From Hymenobacter lucidus (lineage in GTDB: Bacteria; Bacteroidota; Bacteroidia; Cytophagales; Hymenobacteraceae): a DNA stretch of 64,000 bases. A program made the translations under genes and the position numbers. The stretch's first letter is position 1. The number at the start of each line of letters is the position of its first letter. The stretch covers positions 496,001-560,000 of the forward strand of contig NZ_JAJADR010000001.1 of the NCBI RefSeq assembly GCF_020447265.1, read 5' to 3'. The notes beneath the pieces were generated by a model that saw only the letters and a program-made list of their open reading frames with translations, was not told the origin of the DNA and did not search any database. Positions 1 through 8,142 of the stretch are shown one piece after another.

Positions 1-444
1 GGTGGCAAAGCTTGGGCGGCGGGGCGCATTGAAAGCCCCCGTGCACACGATAACGCAACGCGTCTGGTAGCGCCGCCCCGTTGCCGTGCTCACCTGGTAG
101 CCAGGCTGGCCGGCGGCCGGCGCTACTCGCGTTACGCGCTGCCCCAACTGCACCGGAAATCCGAAGTGGGCCACGTACTGGCGCAAGTAGTCAGCGGCTT
201 CGTCTTTGGTAGGGTAGCGCCTCTTGCTGCCGGGCCACGGAAAGCCGGGCAGGCTGCTGGCCCAGGCCGGCGAAAAAAGCCGCAGACTGTCGTAGCGCGT
301 GGCCCACACGTCTCCCACGGCGGTACGCTCATCCAGCACGACGAATTGCTGGTGGTGGCGCTGCAAATAATAGGCGGCCGCCAATCCGGCTTGTCCGGCC
401 CCAATTACCACGGCGTCGAGAGTAGGAACGGGAGAATCGGGCAT
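1..444 (-). CDS. Flavin-dependent monooxygenase (CzcO/FMO-like), partial
   Basis: The gene runs off the left edge; 148 N-terminal codons are visible. It starts MPDSPVPTLDAVVIGAGQAG, with a dinucleotide-binding fold (GAGQAGLAAA) at about residues 14-23, followed by a YDSLRLFSPAW stretch typical of the CzcO/FMO-like flavoprotein family. That family uses FAD and NAD(P)H to oxygenate organic substrates. A strand such as VIVCTGAFNAPRRP near the edge fits the end of the first FAD domain. The NADPH site and substrate region lie outside the window, so the substrate is unknown. It lies 49 nt downstream of the hybrid kinase on the same strand and may be the last gene of that operon. Confidence 0.75.
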   Translation of the reverse strand, partial: MPDSPVPTLDAVVIGAGQAGLAAAYYLQRHHQQFVVLDERTAVGDVWATRYDSLRLFSPAWASSLPGFPWPGSKRRYPTKDEAADYLRQYVAHFGFPVQLGQRVTRVAPAAGQPGYQVSTATGRRYQTRCVIVCTGAFNAPRRPSFAT

Positions 445-493
445 AATAAGGAGGAATTTTCGGAGGGCGAGGGCCGGCAAAGATACAGTGGGC

Positions 494-3400
494 TTAGCCG
501 GGAAACTCCTGCCGCAGCCGGGCAATAACCTGCTCCGTAACGGTGCGCACCTGCTCCACCAGCGCCCTTATTTCCGGCAATTCGGGGCCGGGGTGCTGGG
601 TCACGGTTTCGAGGCGGCGCACGGCCTGGGTTAGCTGCTCAATCCGGAGGCCGCCGAAAGAGCTTTTCAGGTGGTGGGCTGTGGCACTCAGGGCCGGCCA
701 GTTCTGCTGCTCCAGCGCCTGCTCCAGCTCGTCGATAATGGGCGGCGTGGTCTGGATGAATACCTGCACCAGCCGGCCCACAAATTCCTCATTGCCATGG
801 GTCAGGCCCCGGATTCCGCTCAGACTATATAAAGCAGCTTCCTCGGCGACTACGGGCGCGGCCGGCAGGGGGCGGGCGGGTGGAGTTGGCGGCAGTACAC
901 GGGCTAGCATTCGAAACAAATCTTCCTCCCGAAACGGCTTCGAAACGTATCCATCGAGGCCCGCTGCCCGGTACCGCTCAGCCTCGCCGCGCAGGGCGTG
1001 GGCCGTGAGGGCAATAATGGGCGTAGCAGCGCGCTGGGGGTCGGGGTGCTCCCGTAGCAGGCGGGTAGTGGCAATTCCATCGAGGCCGGGCATCTGAATA
1101 TCCATCAGTACGGCGTCGTAGGTTTGCTTTTGAAACAGCAGCAGCGCTTCCCGGCCGTTGCCGGCAATATCGACCTGGCAGCCCCAGCCGCGCAACTGCG
1201 CTTCCACTAGAAACTGGTTTACGGCGTTGTCTTCGGCCAGCAAAATCCGGCGCGGGCCCAGGCTGCGGTAGTCGGGCTGAGCGGCCGGTGGCGCTGGCGC
1301 CGACAGGGTGAGGGCCTCGGCCCGCTCGAAGGGCAGCGTGCAGCGAAACGTGCTGCCCTCGTGCAGCCGGCTTTCGACCGTGATGCTGCCACCAAGCAGC
1401 TCAACCAAGCCACGCGAAATGCTCAGTCCCAGCCCCGAGCCACCGTATTCGCGGGCCGTGCTGGCCGTAGCCTGGGTAAACGACTCAAAGACCTGCTCCA
1501 GCTGGTGGGCCGGAATGCCGATGCCGGTATCGAGTACGGCAAACTGAAATACGGGTGGCTCTTCGGGCTGACTAAGGCGCCGGCAGGTGAGCAGCACATG
1601 GCCCTGGTCGGTGAACTTTACTGCGTTGCTGAGCAGATTCAGCAGGATTTGCCGCAGCCGGTACGGGTCGCCGATAACTAGGGTGGAAACGTCGGCGGGC
1701 GGCAGCTCCAGTTCCAAGGCAATGTGTTTTTCGGCTGCCTTGGGCAGCAGCAGCTGGCGGCAGGCCACCAGCACTTCGCGCAGGTCGAAGGCTGTGGTTT
1801 CGAGCCGGATTTTACCCGCGCCCAACTGAGCCATGGCCAGAATGTCGTTGATAATAACCAGCAGTTGCTCGGCCGAATGACGAATATGGTCCAGGTACTG
1901 GCTTTGCCGGTCGTTGAGGGGAGTTTTGTGCAGCAGTTCGGCCAAGCCCAGAATCCCGTTCATGGGCGTGCGGATTTCGTGGCTCATGTTGGCCAGAAAT
2001 TCCTGCTTGACCTGGGCATTTTCCTCGGCGGCTTCCTTGGCTAGGCGCAGCGCGTGCTGGGTTTCCTTCAGGGCCGTAATATTGCTGTCGACGCCCAGCA
2101 CCCGGATGGTGCCATCGGCCAGCAGGAAAGGCCGCTTGATGCTGTAAAACCACACTACTTCCCCATTGGGCCGGGTGAAGGTTTCTTCCAGCACCCGTTC
2201 CTGCCGGGCCGCAATTACCTGCCGGTCGGCACGCAGGTAACGAGCCGCATCGGCCGGGGAAATGGGCAGGCGGGCCATGTTGGTCAGCATTATTTCCTCC
2301 ACGGTGCGCCCATACAGGTCGGCCGTAGCCTGGTTGGCCAGCAAATAGTTGCCGTCCCCGTCTTTGAGGTAAACTAGGTGTGGGGTGGTGTCGATAACCT
2401 GGCGAAACAGGTGGTTTTGCTCCACCAGACTGCGGTTGGCCGCCCGCCTCTGCTCTTCCGCTGCTTTCCAGTGGGTGAGGTCCTCGGCCGCGCCCACCAC
2501 CTGGCGCACGGCGCCGTTGGCATCCCGCTCGAAGGGCGTATTGTTTAGGCGCAGCCACCGCGTGCTGCCGTCCCGATGCTGCATGTACAGCTCTACGGAG
2601 CGGATTTCGCCGTCGGCACACCGTTCCAGCTGGTCGATATGGTCTTGCAGTACCATTTGCTGATCGGGGGCCGCCAGTTGTAGCAGTAGGCTGTGCCCCA
2701 TCGACTGCAGCTCGGCCTCGGTGTAGCCCAGCACCGTTTCGCTGTATTGGTTGCAGTACACGTTGTGGCCCTGCTGAATGTCGAAAATGTAAATCATGTT
2801 CGGCACTGTGCTGGCCACTCGCTCAATAAATAGCTGACTATGAAGGAGCTTGGCCTCGGTGCAGCGGCGGGCCGTGATGTCTTCGGCGCTGGACACCATT
2901 TGCCGCACGCGGCCGTCGGGGTAGCGTAAAAAGGGCGTGCTGTTGATTTTCATCCAGCGCCAGCTGCCGTCCCGGTGCCGCACTTGGTACTCCGACTCGC
3001 GCGTCTGCCCGTCGGCCGTCTGGGCCAGCTCGGGGGCGTGCTGCTGCAAAAGGCGCAGGTCGGTGGGCTGCAGCAAGGTGGGTAGCAGCCTCGGGCCCAA
3101 AGCCACCATTTCCACGTCGGTGTAGCCCAGCAGCGGCAGGCTCTGCGAATTGCAGTACAGCAGCCGGTTTTCTTCCAGGTCCATTACAAACACCAGATTG
3201 GGAATCGTGTCGGTAATGCGGCGGGCCAGCAGCTGGCTGTGCTGCAGCTGCTGCTCGGCCTGGTGGCGGGCCGTAATATCGGTCAGATACACATTCACGG
3301 CTTCTTCCTGGGGCAGGGGCGCAATGGTCCACAGGTAGCGGGTGTTGGCTAGGCTGTGCTCGTATACGCGGGGTTGGCGGGCGGCTAGGGCGGCCCGTAT

Positions 3401-4054
3401 TTCCTGGCGCAAAAATCCGCAGCAGCCGGCCTCCAGCGGACTTTCCAGAGCCGCCAGCACCGACTGGGCAGCCGAGTTGGCATACCGCGCCTGGCCCTCA
3501 TGAGTGAAGCAGATGATGGGATTCGGACACTCCTCCGCCAGCCTCGAAAGCTCCTGAATATGCTGTTGGGCGCGTTGCTGGTAGGTTACATCCTCGTAGC
3601 TCCACAGGTGCAGCACCGTTTCGCCCTGCTGCTGTACCGGCAGATAATCGACCTGCAGAATAATTCCGTTGGCCAGTTCCTGCAGCATTCCTTTCACCTG
3701 CGTTTTGCCCTCCACGGCCGCCGTCATCTGGGCGTTGGTCCAGGCCAGGTTCACGAACTGGTGCCGGGCCTGAGCCAGTACCTGCTGCCCCGGCTGCCCG
3801 AGGTAGGTCTGGGGCGCGTCGGGCAGGTCCAGCATCTGGCACAGGCGATGGTTGAGAGTCACCACTCCGTGCTGATTTTCGATCAGCAGCCCCGTACTAA
3901 TAGTTTGCAGCAGGGCGGCGGTTTGCTTGGCCGTGGCGGCTTTCTGTTGTTCTACCAGGGTGCGTAGCGCCTGCAGCTCCACGTGGGCCGCCGCGTGCTG
4001 ACGCTGCGCCTGCTGCAGTCGTCGTCGTAGCTGCCGGTAAGCCAATGAAGTCAT
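494..4054 (-). CDS. Hybrid sensor histidine kinase, five PAS domains, REC and Hpt
   Basis: This is a 1186-residue cytoplasmic hybrid kinase with no obvious membrane segment. An N-terminal coiled coil (about 1-50) is followed by about five PAS modules (about 50-665), several ending in typical PAC sequence such as EDITARR. HisKA has NMSHEIRTP with His692. The HATPase has the N box (LLNLLSNAVKF) and G boxes (DTGIGIP, GSGLGLSI). A receiver has Asp985 in LMDIQMPG, and a C-terminal Hpt has His1127 in AHHLKSS. All residues for a complete His-Asp-His relay are present. The gene starts 23 nt after the sigma-54 regulator gene, so the Hpt domain probably phosphorylates that regulator. The signal is unknown; many PAS domains suggest small-molecule or redox sensing. 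Confidence 0.93.
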   Translation of the reverse strand: MTSLAYRQLRRRLQQAQRQHAAAHVELQALRTLVEQQKAATAKQTAALLQTISTGLLIENQHGVVTLNHRLCQMLDLPDAPQTYLGQPGQQVLAQARHQFVNLAWTNAQMTAAVEGKTQVKGMLQELANGIILQVDYLPVQQQGETVLHLWSYEDVTYQQRAQQHIQELSRLAEECPNPIICFTHEGQARYANSAAQSVLAALESPLEAGCCGFLRQEIRAALAARQPRVYEHSLANTRYLWTIAPLPQEEAVNVYLTDITARHQAEQQLQHSQLLARRITDTIPNLVFVMDLEENRLLYCNSQSLPLLGYTDVEMVALGPRLLPTLLQPTDLRLLQQHAPELAQTADGQTRESEYQVRHRDGSWRWMKINSTPFLRYPDGRVRQMVSSAEDITARRCTEAKLLHSQLFIERVASTVPNMIYIFDIQQGHNVYCNQYSETVLGYTEAELQSMGHSLLLQLAAPDQQMVLQDHIDQLERCADGEIRSVELYMQHRDGSTRWLRLNNTPFERDANGAVRQVVGAAEDLTHWKAAEEQRRAANRSLVEQNHLFRQVIDTTPHLVYLKDGDGNYLLANQATADLYGRTVEEIMLTNMARLPISPADAARYLRADRQVIAARQERVLEETFTRPNGEVVWFYSIKRPFLLADGTIRVLGVDSNITALKETQHALRLAKEAAEENAQVKQEFLANMSHEIRTPMNGILGLAELLHKTPLNDRQSQYLDHIRHSAEQLLVIINDILAMAQLGAGKIRLETTAFDLREVLVACRQLLLPKAAEKHIALELELPPADVSTLVIGDPYRLRQILLNLLSNAVKFTDQGHVLLTCRRLSQPEEPPVFQFAVLDTGIGIPAHQLEQVFESFTQATASTAREYGGSGLGLSISRGLVELLGGSITVESRLHEGSTFRCTLPFERAEALTLSAPAPPAAQPDYRSLGPRRILLAEDNAVNQFLVEAQLRGWGCQVDIAGNGREALLLFQKQTYDAVLMDIQMPGLDGIATTRLLREHPDPQRAATPIIALTAHALRGEAERYRAAGLDGYVSKPFREEDLFRMLARVLPPTPPARPLPAAPVVAEEAALYSLSGIRGLTHGNEEFVGRLVQVFIQTTPPIIDELEQALEQQNWPALSATAHHLKSSFGGLRIEQLTQAVRRLETVTQHPGPELPEIRALVEQVRTVTEQVIARLRQEFPG

Positions 4055-4077
4055 AGCGCGTCGTCCTACGGTTCAGA

Positions 4078-5448
4078 TTAAGGAAGCAGAATCTGCTTGT
4101 TCTGAAGCATACGATAAATAGTAGACTTCCCGATTTGCAGCTTTGCTGCGACTTCCACAATATTTCCGTTGTAGGTGTTTAAGTAGCGCTGCACGATGGC
4201 CGCCGTTTGGCCCCGCAGCGACTCATCGTCACCGGGGACTATCAGCGGCGCGGTGCCGGGCCGCTCGCCCCGCAGCGAAAGGTCCTGGGGTTGGATAATG
4301 TCGCTTTCGGCCAGCACGGCGGCCAGCTCCACCACAGCTTTCAACTCCCGCACGTTGCCGGGAAAATGGTACTGCAACAGCAAATTCTGGGCGGCGTGTG
4401 AGAGAGTGCACGCCGCCATACTGTTCTGCCGGCAGAAATCCTCCAGAAAGGAATTGGCCAGCAGCAGAATGTCGTGGCCCCGGTCGCGCAGGGGCGGCAG
4501 CACGATGGGCAGCCCCAGCAGCCGGTAGTAGAGGTCTTCGCGAAACCGCCCTTCCTTCACTTCCTGGTTCAGGTCGCGGTGGGTGGCTACCATTAGGCGG
4601 GCGTCGAAGGCAATAGGGGCATTGCTGCCCACGCGCACCACTTCCCGCTCCTGTAGCACGCGCAGCAGCTTAGCTTGCAGGCTCAAGTCGAGCTCCGAAA
4701 TCTCATCCAGAAACAGTGTGCCTTTATTAGCTTCCTCAAACCGGCCAACGCGGCGGCTGATGGCCCCGGTGAAGGCCCCTTTTTCGTGACCAAACAACTC
4801 ACTTTCCAGCAGTTCACTCGGAATAGCAGCCACGTTGACGGCCACAAAAGGCCCGCTGCTGCGGTCTGAGCGAAAGTGAATAGCTTTGGCTACCAACTCC
4901 TTGCCCGTGCCGGTTTCGCCGCTTATCGACACCGATATGTTGGCGCGGCCGGCTTTGTCGATGAGGGCGAACAGCTGCTTGATCTGCTGACTTTCGCCCA
5001 GAATGGCGCGCTGCGGGTCATATTTTTTGCCGATTTGCTCACGCAGCCGCTCGTTTTCACGGCGCAGCAGCAGTTGCTTGCGCAGGTTGCCCACCGAGTT
5101 CCAAAGGCGGTCCAGGGTTTCCTCGTCTTTCACCAGGTAGTCGTAGGCGCCCTGGTGGAGCAGCCCGATGGCCGTGCGCACATCTTCCTGGCCCGAAATA
5201 ACAATAACGGCCACTTCCGGCAGCCGCTCCTTGATGAGCTTCAACGCTTGGTCGCCCTGCCCATCGGGCAGCGAGTAGTCGAGAGTAATCAGGTCGGGCT
5301 TGTCGCCCAGGTTGTCAAGGCAGGCCTGCACGGTGGTGAAGCGCCTGATATGGTGGTCAGGATTTTGGGCCAGGCGATATTCCAAAAGCTCGCCGTACCA
5401 GGCGTTGTCCTCAACGATAAAAATATGGACTAAAGTAGAAGCGGGCAT
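4078..5448 (-). CDS. NtrC-family sigma-54 response regulator
   Basis: 456 residues in the usual three-part order. The receiver has Asp57 (ITLDYSLPDGQG). The AAA+ domain has Walker A GETGTGKE at 177-184, the sigma-54-contacting loop GAFTGA at 224-229 and Walker B GTLFLDE at 243-249. A short Fis-type helix-turn-helix closes the protein (VAAKLQIGKSTIYRML), which stops soon after. It is the first gene of a leftward operon with the hybrid kinase. Two good -24/-12 promoters lie in front of the rightward T9SS genes just across the intergenic region, so these are the best candidate targets (inference). Confidence 0.94.
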   Translation of the reverse strand: MPASTLVHIFIVEDNAWYGELLEYRLAQNPDHHIRRFTTVQACLDNLGDKPDLITLDYSLPDGQGDQALKLIKERLPEVAVIVISGQEDVRTAIGLLHQGAYDYLVKDEETLDRLWNSVGNLRKQLLLRRENERLREQIGKKYDPQRAILGESQQIKQLFALIDKAGRANISVSISGETGTGKELVAKAIHFRSDRSSGPFVAVNVAAIPSELLESELFGHEKGAFTGAISRRVGRFEEANKGTLFLDEISELDLSLQAKLLRVLQEREVVRVGSNAPIAFDARLMVATHRDLNQEVKEGRFREDLYYRLLGLPIVLPPLRDRGHDILLLANSFLEDFCRQNSMAACTLSHAAQNLLLQYHFPGNVRELKAVVELAAVLAESDIIQPQDLSLRGERPGTAPLIVPGDDESLRGQTAAIVQRYLNTYNGNIVEVAAKLQIGKSTIYRMLQNKQILLP

Positions 5449-5786
5449 AGGCAGATTATACTAAGTAGAAAGGAGTTGAGTAAGCGCAACTGTACCATAA
5501 TGAGAAAAGGCAGCTAGCGCGGAAATATTCAATTCTTTTCGAACGGGCTGGGCAAGTGACGTACAAAAAAAGGCTCTAAAACGCGAGTATAGGCCTAAAA
5601 ACGGGCTTTCCCAAAAATTCTCAAAATGGGAAGTACAATCTATTAATGGGAAGATATTATTCGGTGTTAATATTGGTAATTATTTGACTTCTAATGAATT
5701 GTGCAATTGGTCATTGGTTGGCAAAAGCCTTGCAAAAAGACTGGTATCGGGCCTGTTGGTAAGGCCCCTTTACTTTTCTCTTTTTC
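5449..5786. other. Divergent intergenic region with a sigma-54 promoter
   Basis: This AT-rich region separates the regulator gene (leftward) from the first T9SS repeat protein (rightward). It holds the -24/-12 promoter at 5718-5735. About 125 nt upstream of the predicted start is an interrupted inverted repeat TTCCCA-N13-TGGGAA at 5608-5632. Its right half (TCAAAATGGGAA, 5621-5632) recurs at 7857-7868 upstream of the second paralog, and a further AATGGGAAG lies at 5645-5653. These are candidate enhancer sites for the neighbouring regulator. No obvious promoter for the leftward operon was recognised. Confidence 0.5.
5718..5735 (+). promoter_or_regulatory. Sigma-54 (-24/-12) promoter of the T9SS repeat protein
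   Basis: The sequence is TTGGCAAAAGCCTTGCAA. GG (5720-5721) and GC (5732-5733) are separated by exactly 10 nt, matching the sigma-54 consensus TGGCA-N6-TTGCA. Transcription should start near 5745, about 42 nt before the ATG at 5787. A gene for a GAFTGA-containing activator lies divergently next door. Confidence 0.75.
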
Positions 5787-7733
5787 ATGGTACACTCTTT
5801 ACGCTTCCCATTTCGTACTCTTGGTGCCTGCCTGGGGCTGCTGCTGGCTGGTCAGGCAGCGTCGGCTCAGAACGGTCCTTCCTATTACTCTGCTTTCGAT
5901 GAGCCGGTTGTGTCGCGCGACTACCAGGTGGGTGCTACCGATACCGGTTTGTGCCTGGGCTGCGTGGTAGCCAACCCCGACCGTGCCGCCGATGCTAACC
6001 TGAACAACTACGCCATCCTGCAAAACACGCTAGGCGTGGCCGGTGGCGGCGTCTCACTCACCCTGCGCCTCAATGGGGCCGGGCTCAACAACTACCGCGC
6101 GGGCGTAGTAGTCAGCACGGGCAGCTTGCTGAATGCCACCGTGCTATCCACCATTACGCTACGCACCTCGCTGAATGGAATTCCGCAGCAGGAAGTACAG
6201 GGCACCGATGCGCTGGTCAGCACCCGCCTGCTGTCGGATAGCCGCTACGGCATCGAGTTCGTGGCTACCAAAGCTTTTGATAAGGTGGAAATAGTAGTGG
6301 GCGGCGTCCTCAACGCAATTAATACTGTGCGGGTGCTGTACGCCTACGGCGTGCCCGCTGCAGCCCAGCTCGACCGGGCCGTGGGGTACTTGTCGCGCAG
6401 CGCGCAGCCAGCTAGCGGCGACTACGTGGTAACGTCCGGCAGCAATGGGCCCATTGCCTTGTGCCTGGGCAGCGGGGTGCAGAACCCGGAAAATACGGTG
6501 GATACCGACTTGGAGAATTACGCCACGCTGAATACGGTGGCCGGCGTAAACGGCTGCTCGACGGCCCTGAAGGTGAAGCTCGACGGCACGGCCCTGGCCG
6601 GGTATCAGGCGGGCTTTGTGGTGGGCAACGGCAGCCTGCTTGACCTGAACGTGCTGGATGGTATTCAGCTGACTACCTACCTCAATGGCGCGGTGCAGGA
6701 AAGCCGGCAGGGTGCCGATTTGCTACAACTCACGCTGCTGGCCGACAACCGCTACTACGTAAGTTTCCGCTCGACCCAGTCGTTTAACCAGGTGGAGCTC
6801 AAGCTCGGGGCTTTGGCCAGTGTGCTGAATACGGTGCGCGCCTACTATGGCTTCGGGATTGAGGCGGCGGCTTTCCGCGACGTGACGCCGGTTTTGTCCA
6901 ACTTCGCCGCGCCTCAGCGGGGCACCGAATACCAGGAATCAGCCAGCGGCCTGCTGTGCCTGGGCTGCGGCTCAAGTAACACCGCCAAAGCCGCCGACAA
7001 CGTGTTTGCGCCCGGCAACTATGCGTCCGTGCGGTTTCCGGTGTTGGCCCTAGGCTCCTATAAGCTCAAGCTGCGCCTGAACGGCGCGGGCAAAGCCGGC
7101 AACCGCGCCGGGGTAGTACTGCGTACCAGCACGGACTTGCTCAGAACGACCCTGCTTCAGAACATTCGCCTTACTACCTACGCCGGCAGCACAGGCAGCC
7201 AGCTGGTGGAAACGGCCTCGGGCAGCAGCCTGCTGGATCTGGGCCTCATCAGTGACAACCGCCGGGAAATAGCCTTTCTCACCAAGCAGGACTTCGACTG
7301 GGTGGAAGTAGAAATAACGGGCGGCGTTGGCTTATTCTCCGATGCTCGCATCTACTACGCGTTTGCCGAAGACCCCAATCCTTCGTTCCCGGCAGTTGTA
7401 GGCCCGCCCATCACTGATGGCGGCGGCGAGTCGGAAGCCCGTACTTCCCGCACTGGCAGCAATGGGTTGAGTGCCTCGGGCGTAGGTCTGGAAGTATATC
7501 CAAACCCAGCGGGCGGCAACCAAAAGGTAGAAGTCAATCTGCCTGTATTGCCTGCGGCTGGCTCGGCCATCAAGATTTACAGCATCCTGGGGCAGCAGCT
7601 ACAGAGCGTAGCACTCACAGGTCGCACGGCTATTCTGCCCCTCACCGGTCTGGGCGCTGGCCTCTACAGCATTGTGTTGGTAGATGCCAAAGGCAGCCGG
7701 GTTGCCAGTCAGCGTCTCGTTGTAACCCAATAG
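5787..7733 (+). CDS. T9SS-sorted secreted protein with three internal repeats
   Basis: 648 residues. A signal peptide (about 1-28, ending ASAQN) is followed by three repeats of about 165 residues (roughly 35-195, 200-365 and 370-540). Each begins with a Cys-containing GLCLG motif followed by an N-P/AAD and NYA stretch, for example Cys56 and Cys59 in repeat one. Each contains a YRAGVVV/YQAGFVV strand and ends in a WVEVEITGGV/FDKVEIVVGG-type strand. The C-terminus (about 569-648) is a type A T9SS sorting domain: VYPNPA, then YSILGQQ, then GLYSIVLVDAKGSRVASQRLVV. The repeat family is not one I can name; all-beta composition suggests a binding or structural role outside the cell. A paralog follows at 8143. 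Expression probably depends on sigma-54. Confidence 0.85.
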   Translation: MVHSLRFPFRTLGACLGLLLAGQAASAQNGPSYYSAFDEPVVSRDYQVGATDTGLCLGCVVANPDRAADANLNNYAILQNTLGVAGGGVSLTLRLNGAGLNNYRAGVVVSTGSLLNATVLSTITLRTSLNGIPQQEVQGTDALVSTRLLSDSRYGIEFVATKAFDKVEIVVGGVLNAINTVRVLYAYGVPAAAQLDRAVGYLSRSAQPASGDYVVTSGSNGPIALCLGSGVQNPENTVDTDLENYATLNTVAGVNGCSTALKVKLDGTALAGYQAGFVVGNGSLLDLNVLDGIQLTTYLNGAVQESRQGADLLQLTLLADNRYYVSFRSTQSFNQVELKLGALASVLNTVRAYYGFGIEAAAFRDVTPVLSNFAAPQRGTEYQESASGLLCLGCGSSNTAKAADNVFAPGNYASVRFPVLALGSYKLKLRLNGAGKAGNRAGVVLRTSTDLLRTTLLQNIRLTTYAGSTGSQLVETASGSSLLDLGLISDNRREIAFLTKQDFDWVEVEITGGVGLFSDARIYYAFAEDPNPSFPAVVGPPITDGGGESEARTSRTGSNGLSASGVGLEVYPNPAGGNQKVEVNLPVLPAAGSAIKIYSILGQQLQSVALTGRTAILPLTGLGAGLYSIVLVDAKGSRVASQRLVVTQ

Positions 7734-7750
7734 AGGAGTATGAACCCCAG

Positions 7751-7790
7751 AAAAGGCCGCGTCACAATCAGTGGCGCGGCCTTTTCTTTT
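7751..7790 (+). terminator. Intrinsic terminator after the T9SS protein
   Basis: AAGGCCGCG and CGCGGCCTT arms around a short loop are followed by TTTTCTTTT, 18 nt after the stop codon. Confidence 0.85.
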
Positions 7791-8142
7791 ACAGCCATAT
7801 AGTCATCATTTTTTAGCAAGTGTGCTTGGCGCAGCTGAGTTAAAGCTTTCTGTGTTTCAAAATGGGAAATGCTGGCTGTAGACTCGTCATGCCATACTGA
7901 AAGAGGCAGCGAGAATGAATTGCAAGGGTGGTGGCCATAAAAACCAGCTACGGAACTGAGAACCAGAAGGCTTGGCTTTCTTTAAATAGGAAGACCATTC
8001 TAAGAATGAGAGAATATTAATTTGGCTTAATTAAATCAAGTAATTGATAATCAAGATCATGACGGTACAAGCCGAGCTTGGCCATAAGCTTGCCAGTGCG
8101 TGAGGTATCAGCCCATCTGTGCGGCTGCTTACTACGCACCTA
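7791..8142. other. Intergenic region upstream of the second paralog
   Basis: About 350 nt of mostly AT-rich DNA with no gene. It contains TCAAAATGGGAA at 7857-7868, shared with the upstream region of the first paralog, and the -24/-12 promoter at 8078-8095. Confidence 0.5.
8078..8095 (+). promoter_or_regulatory. Sigma-54 (-24/-12) promoter of the second repeat protein
   Basis: The sequence is CTTGGCCATAAGCTTGCC. GG (8080-8081) and GC (8092-8093) are spaced by exactly 10 nt, as in the promoter at 5718. The predicted start near 8105 leaves a 38-nt leader to the ATG at 8143, close to the 42 nt of the first paralog. It is slightly weaker than the first because A after TGGC is replaced by C. Confidence 0.65.
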
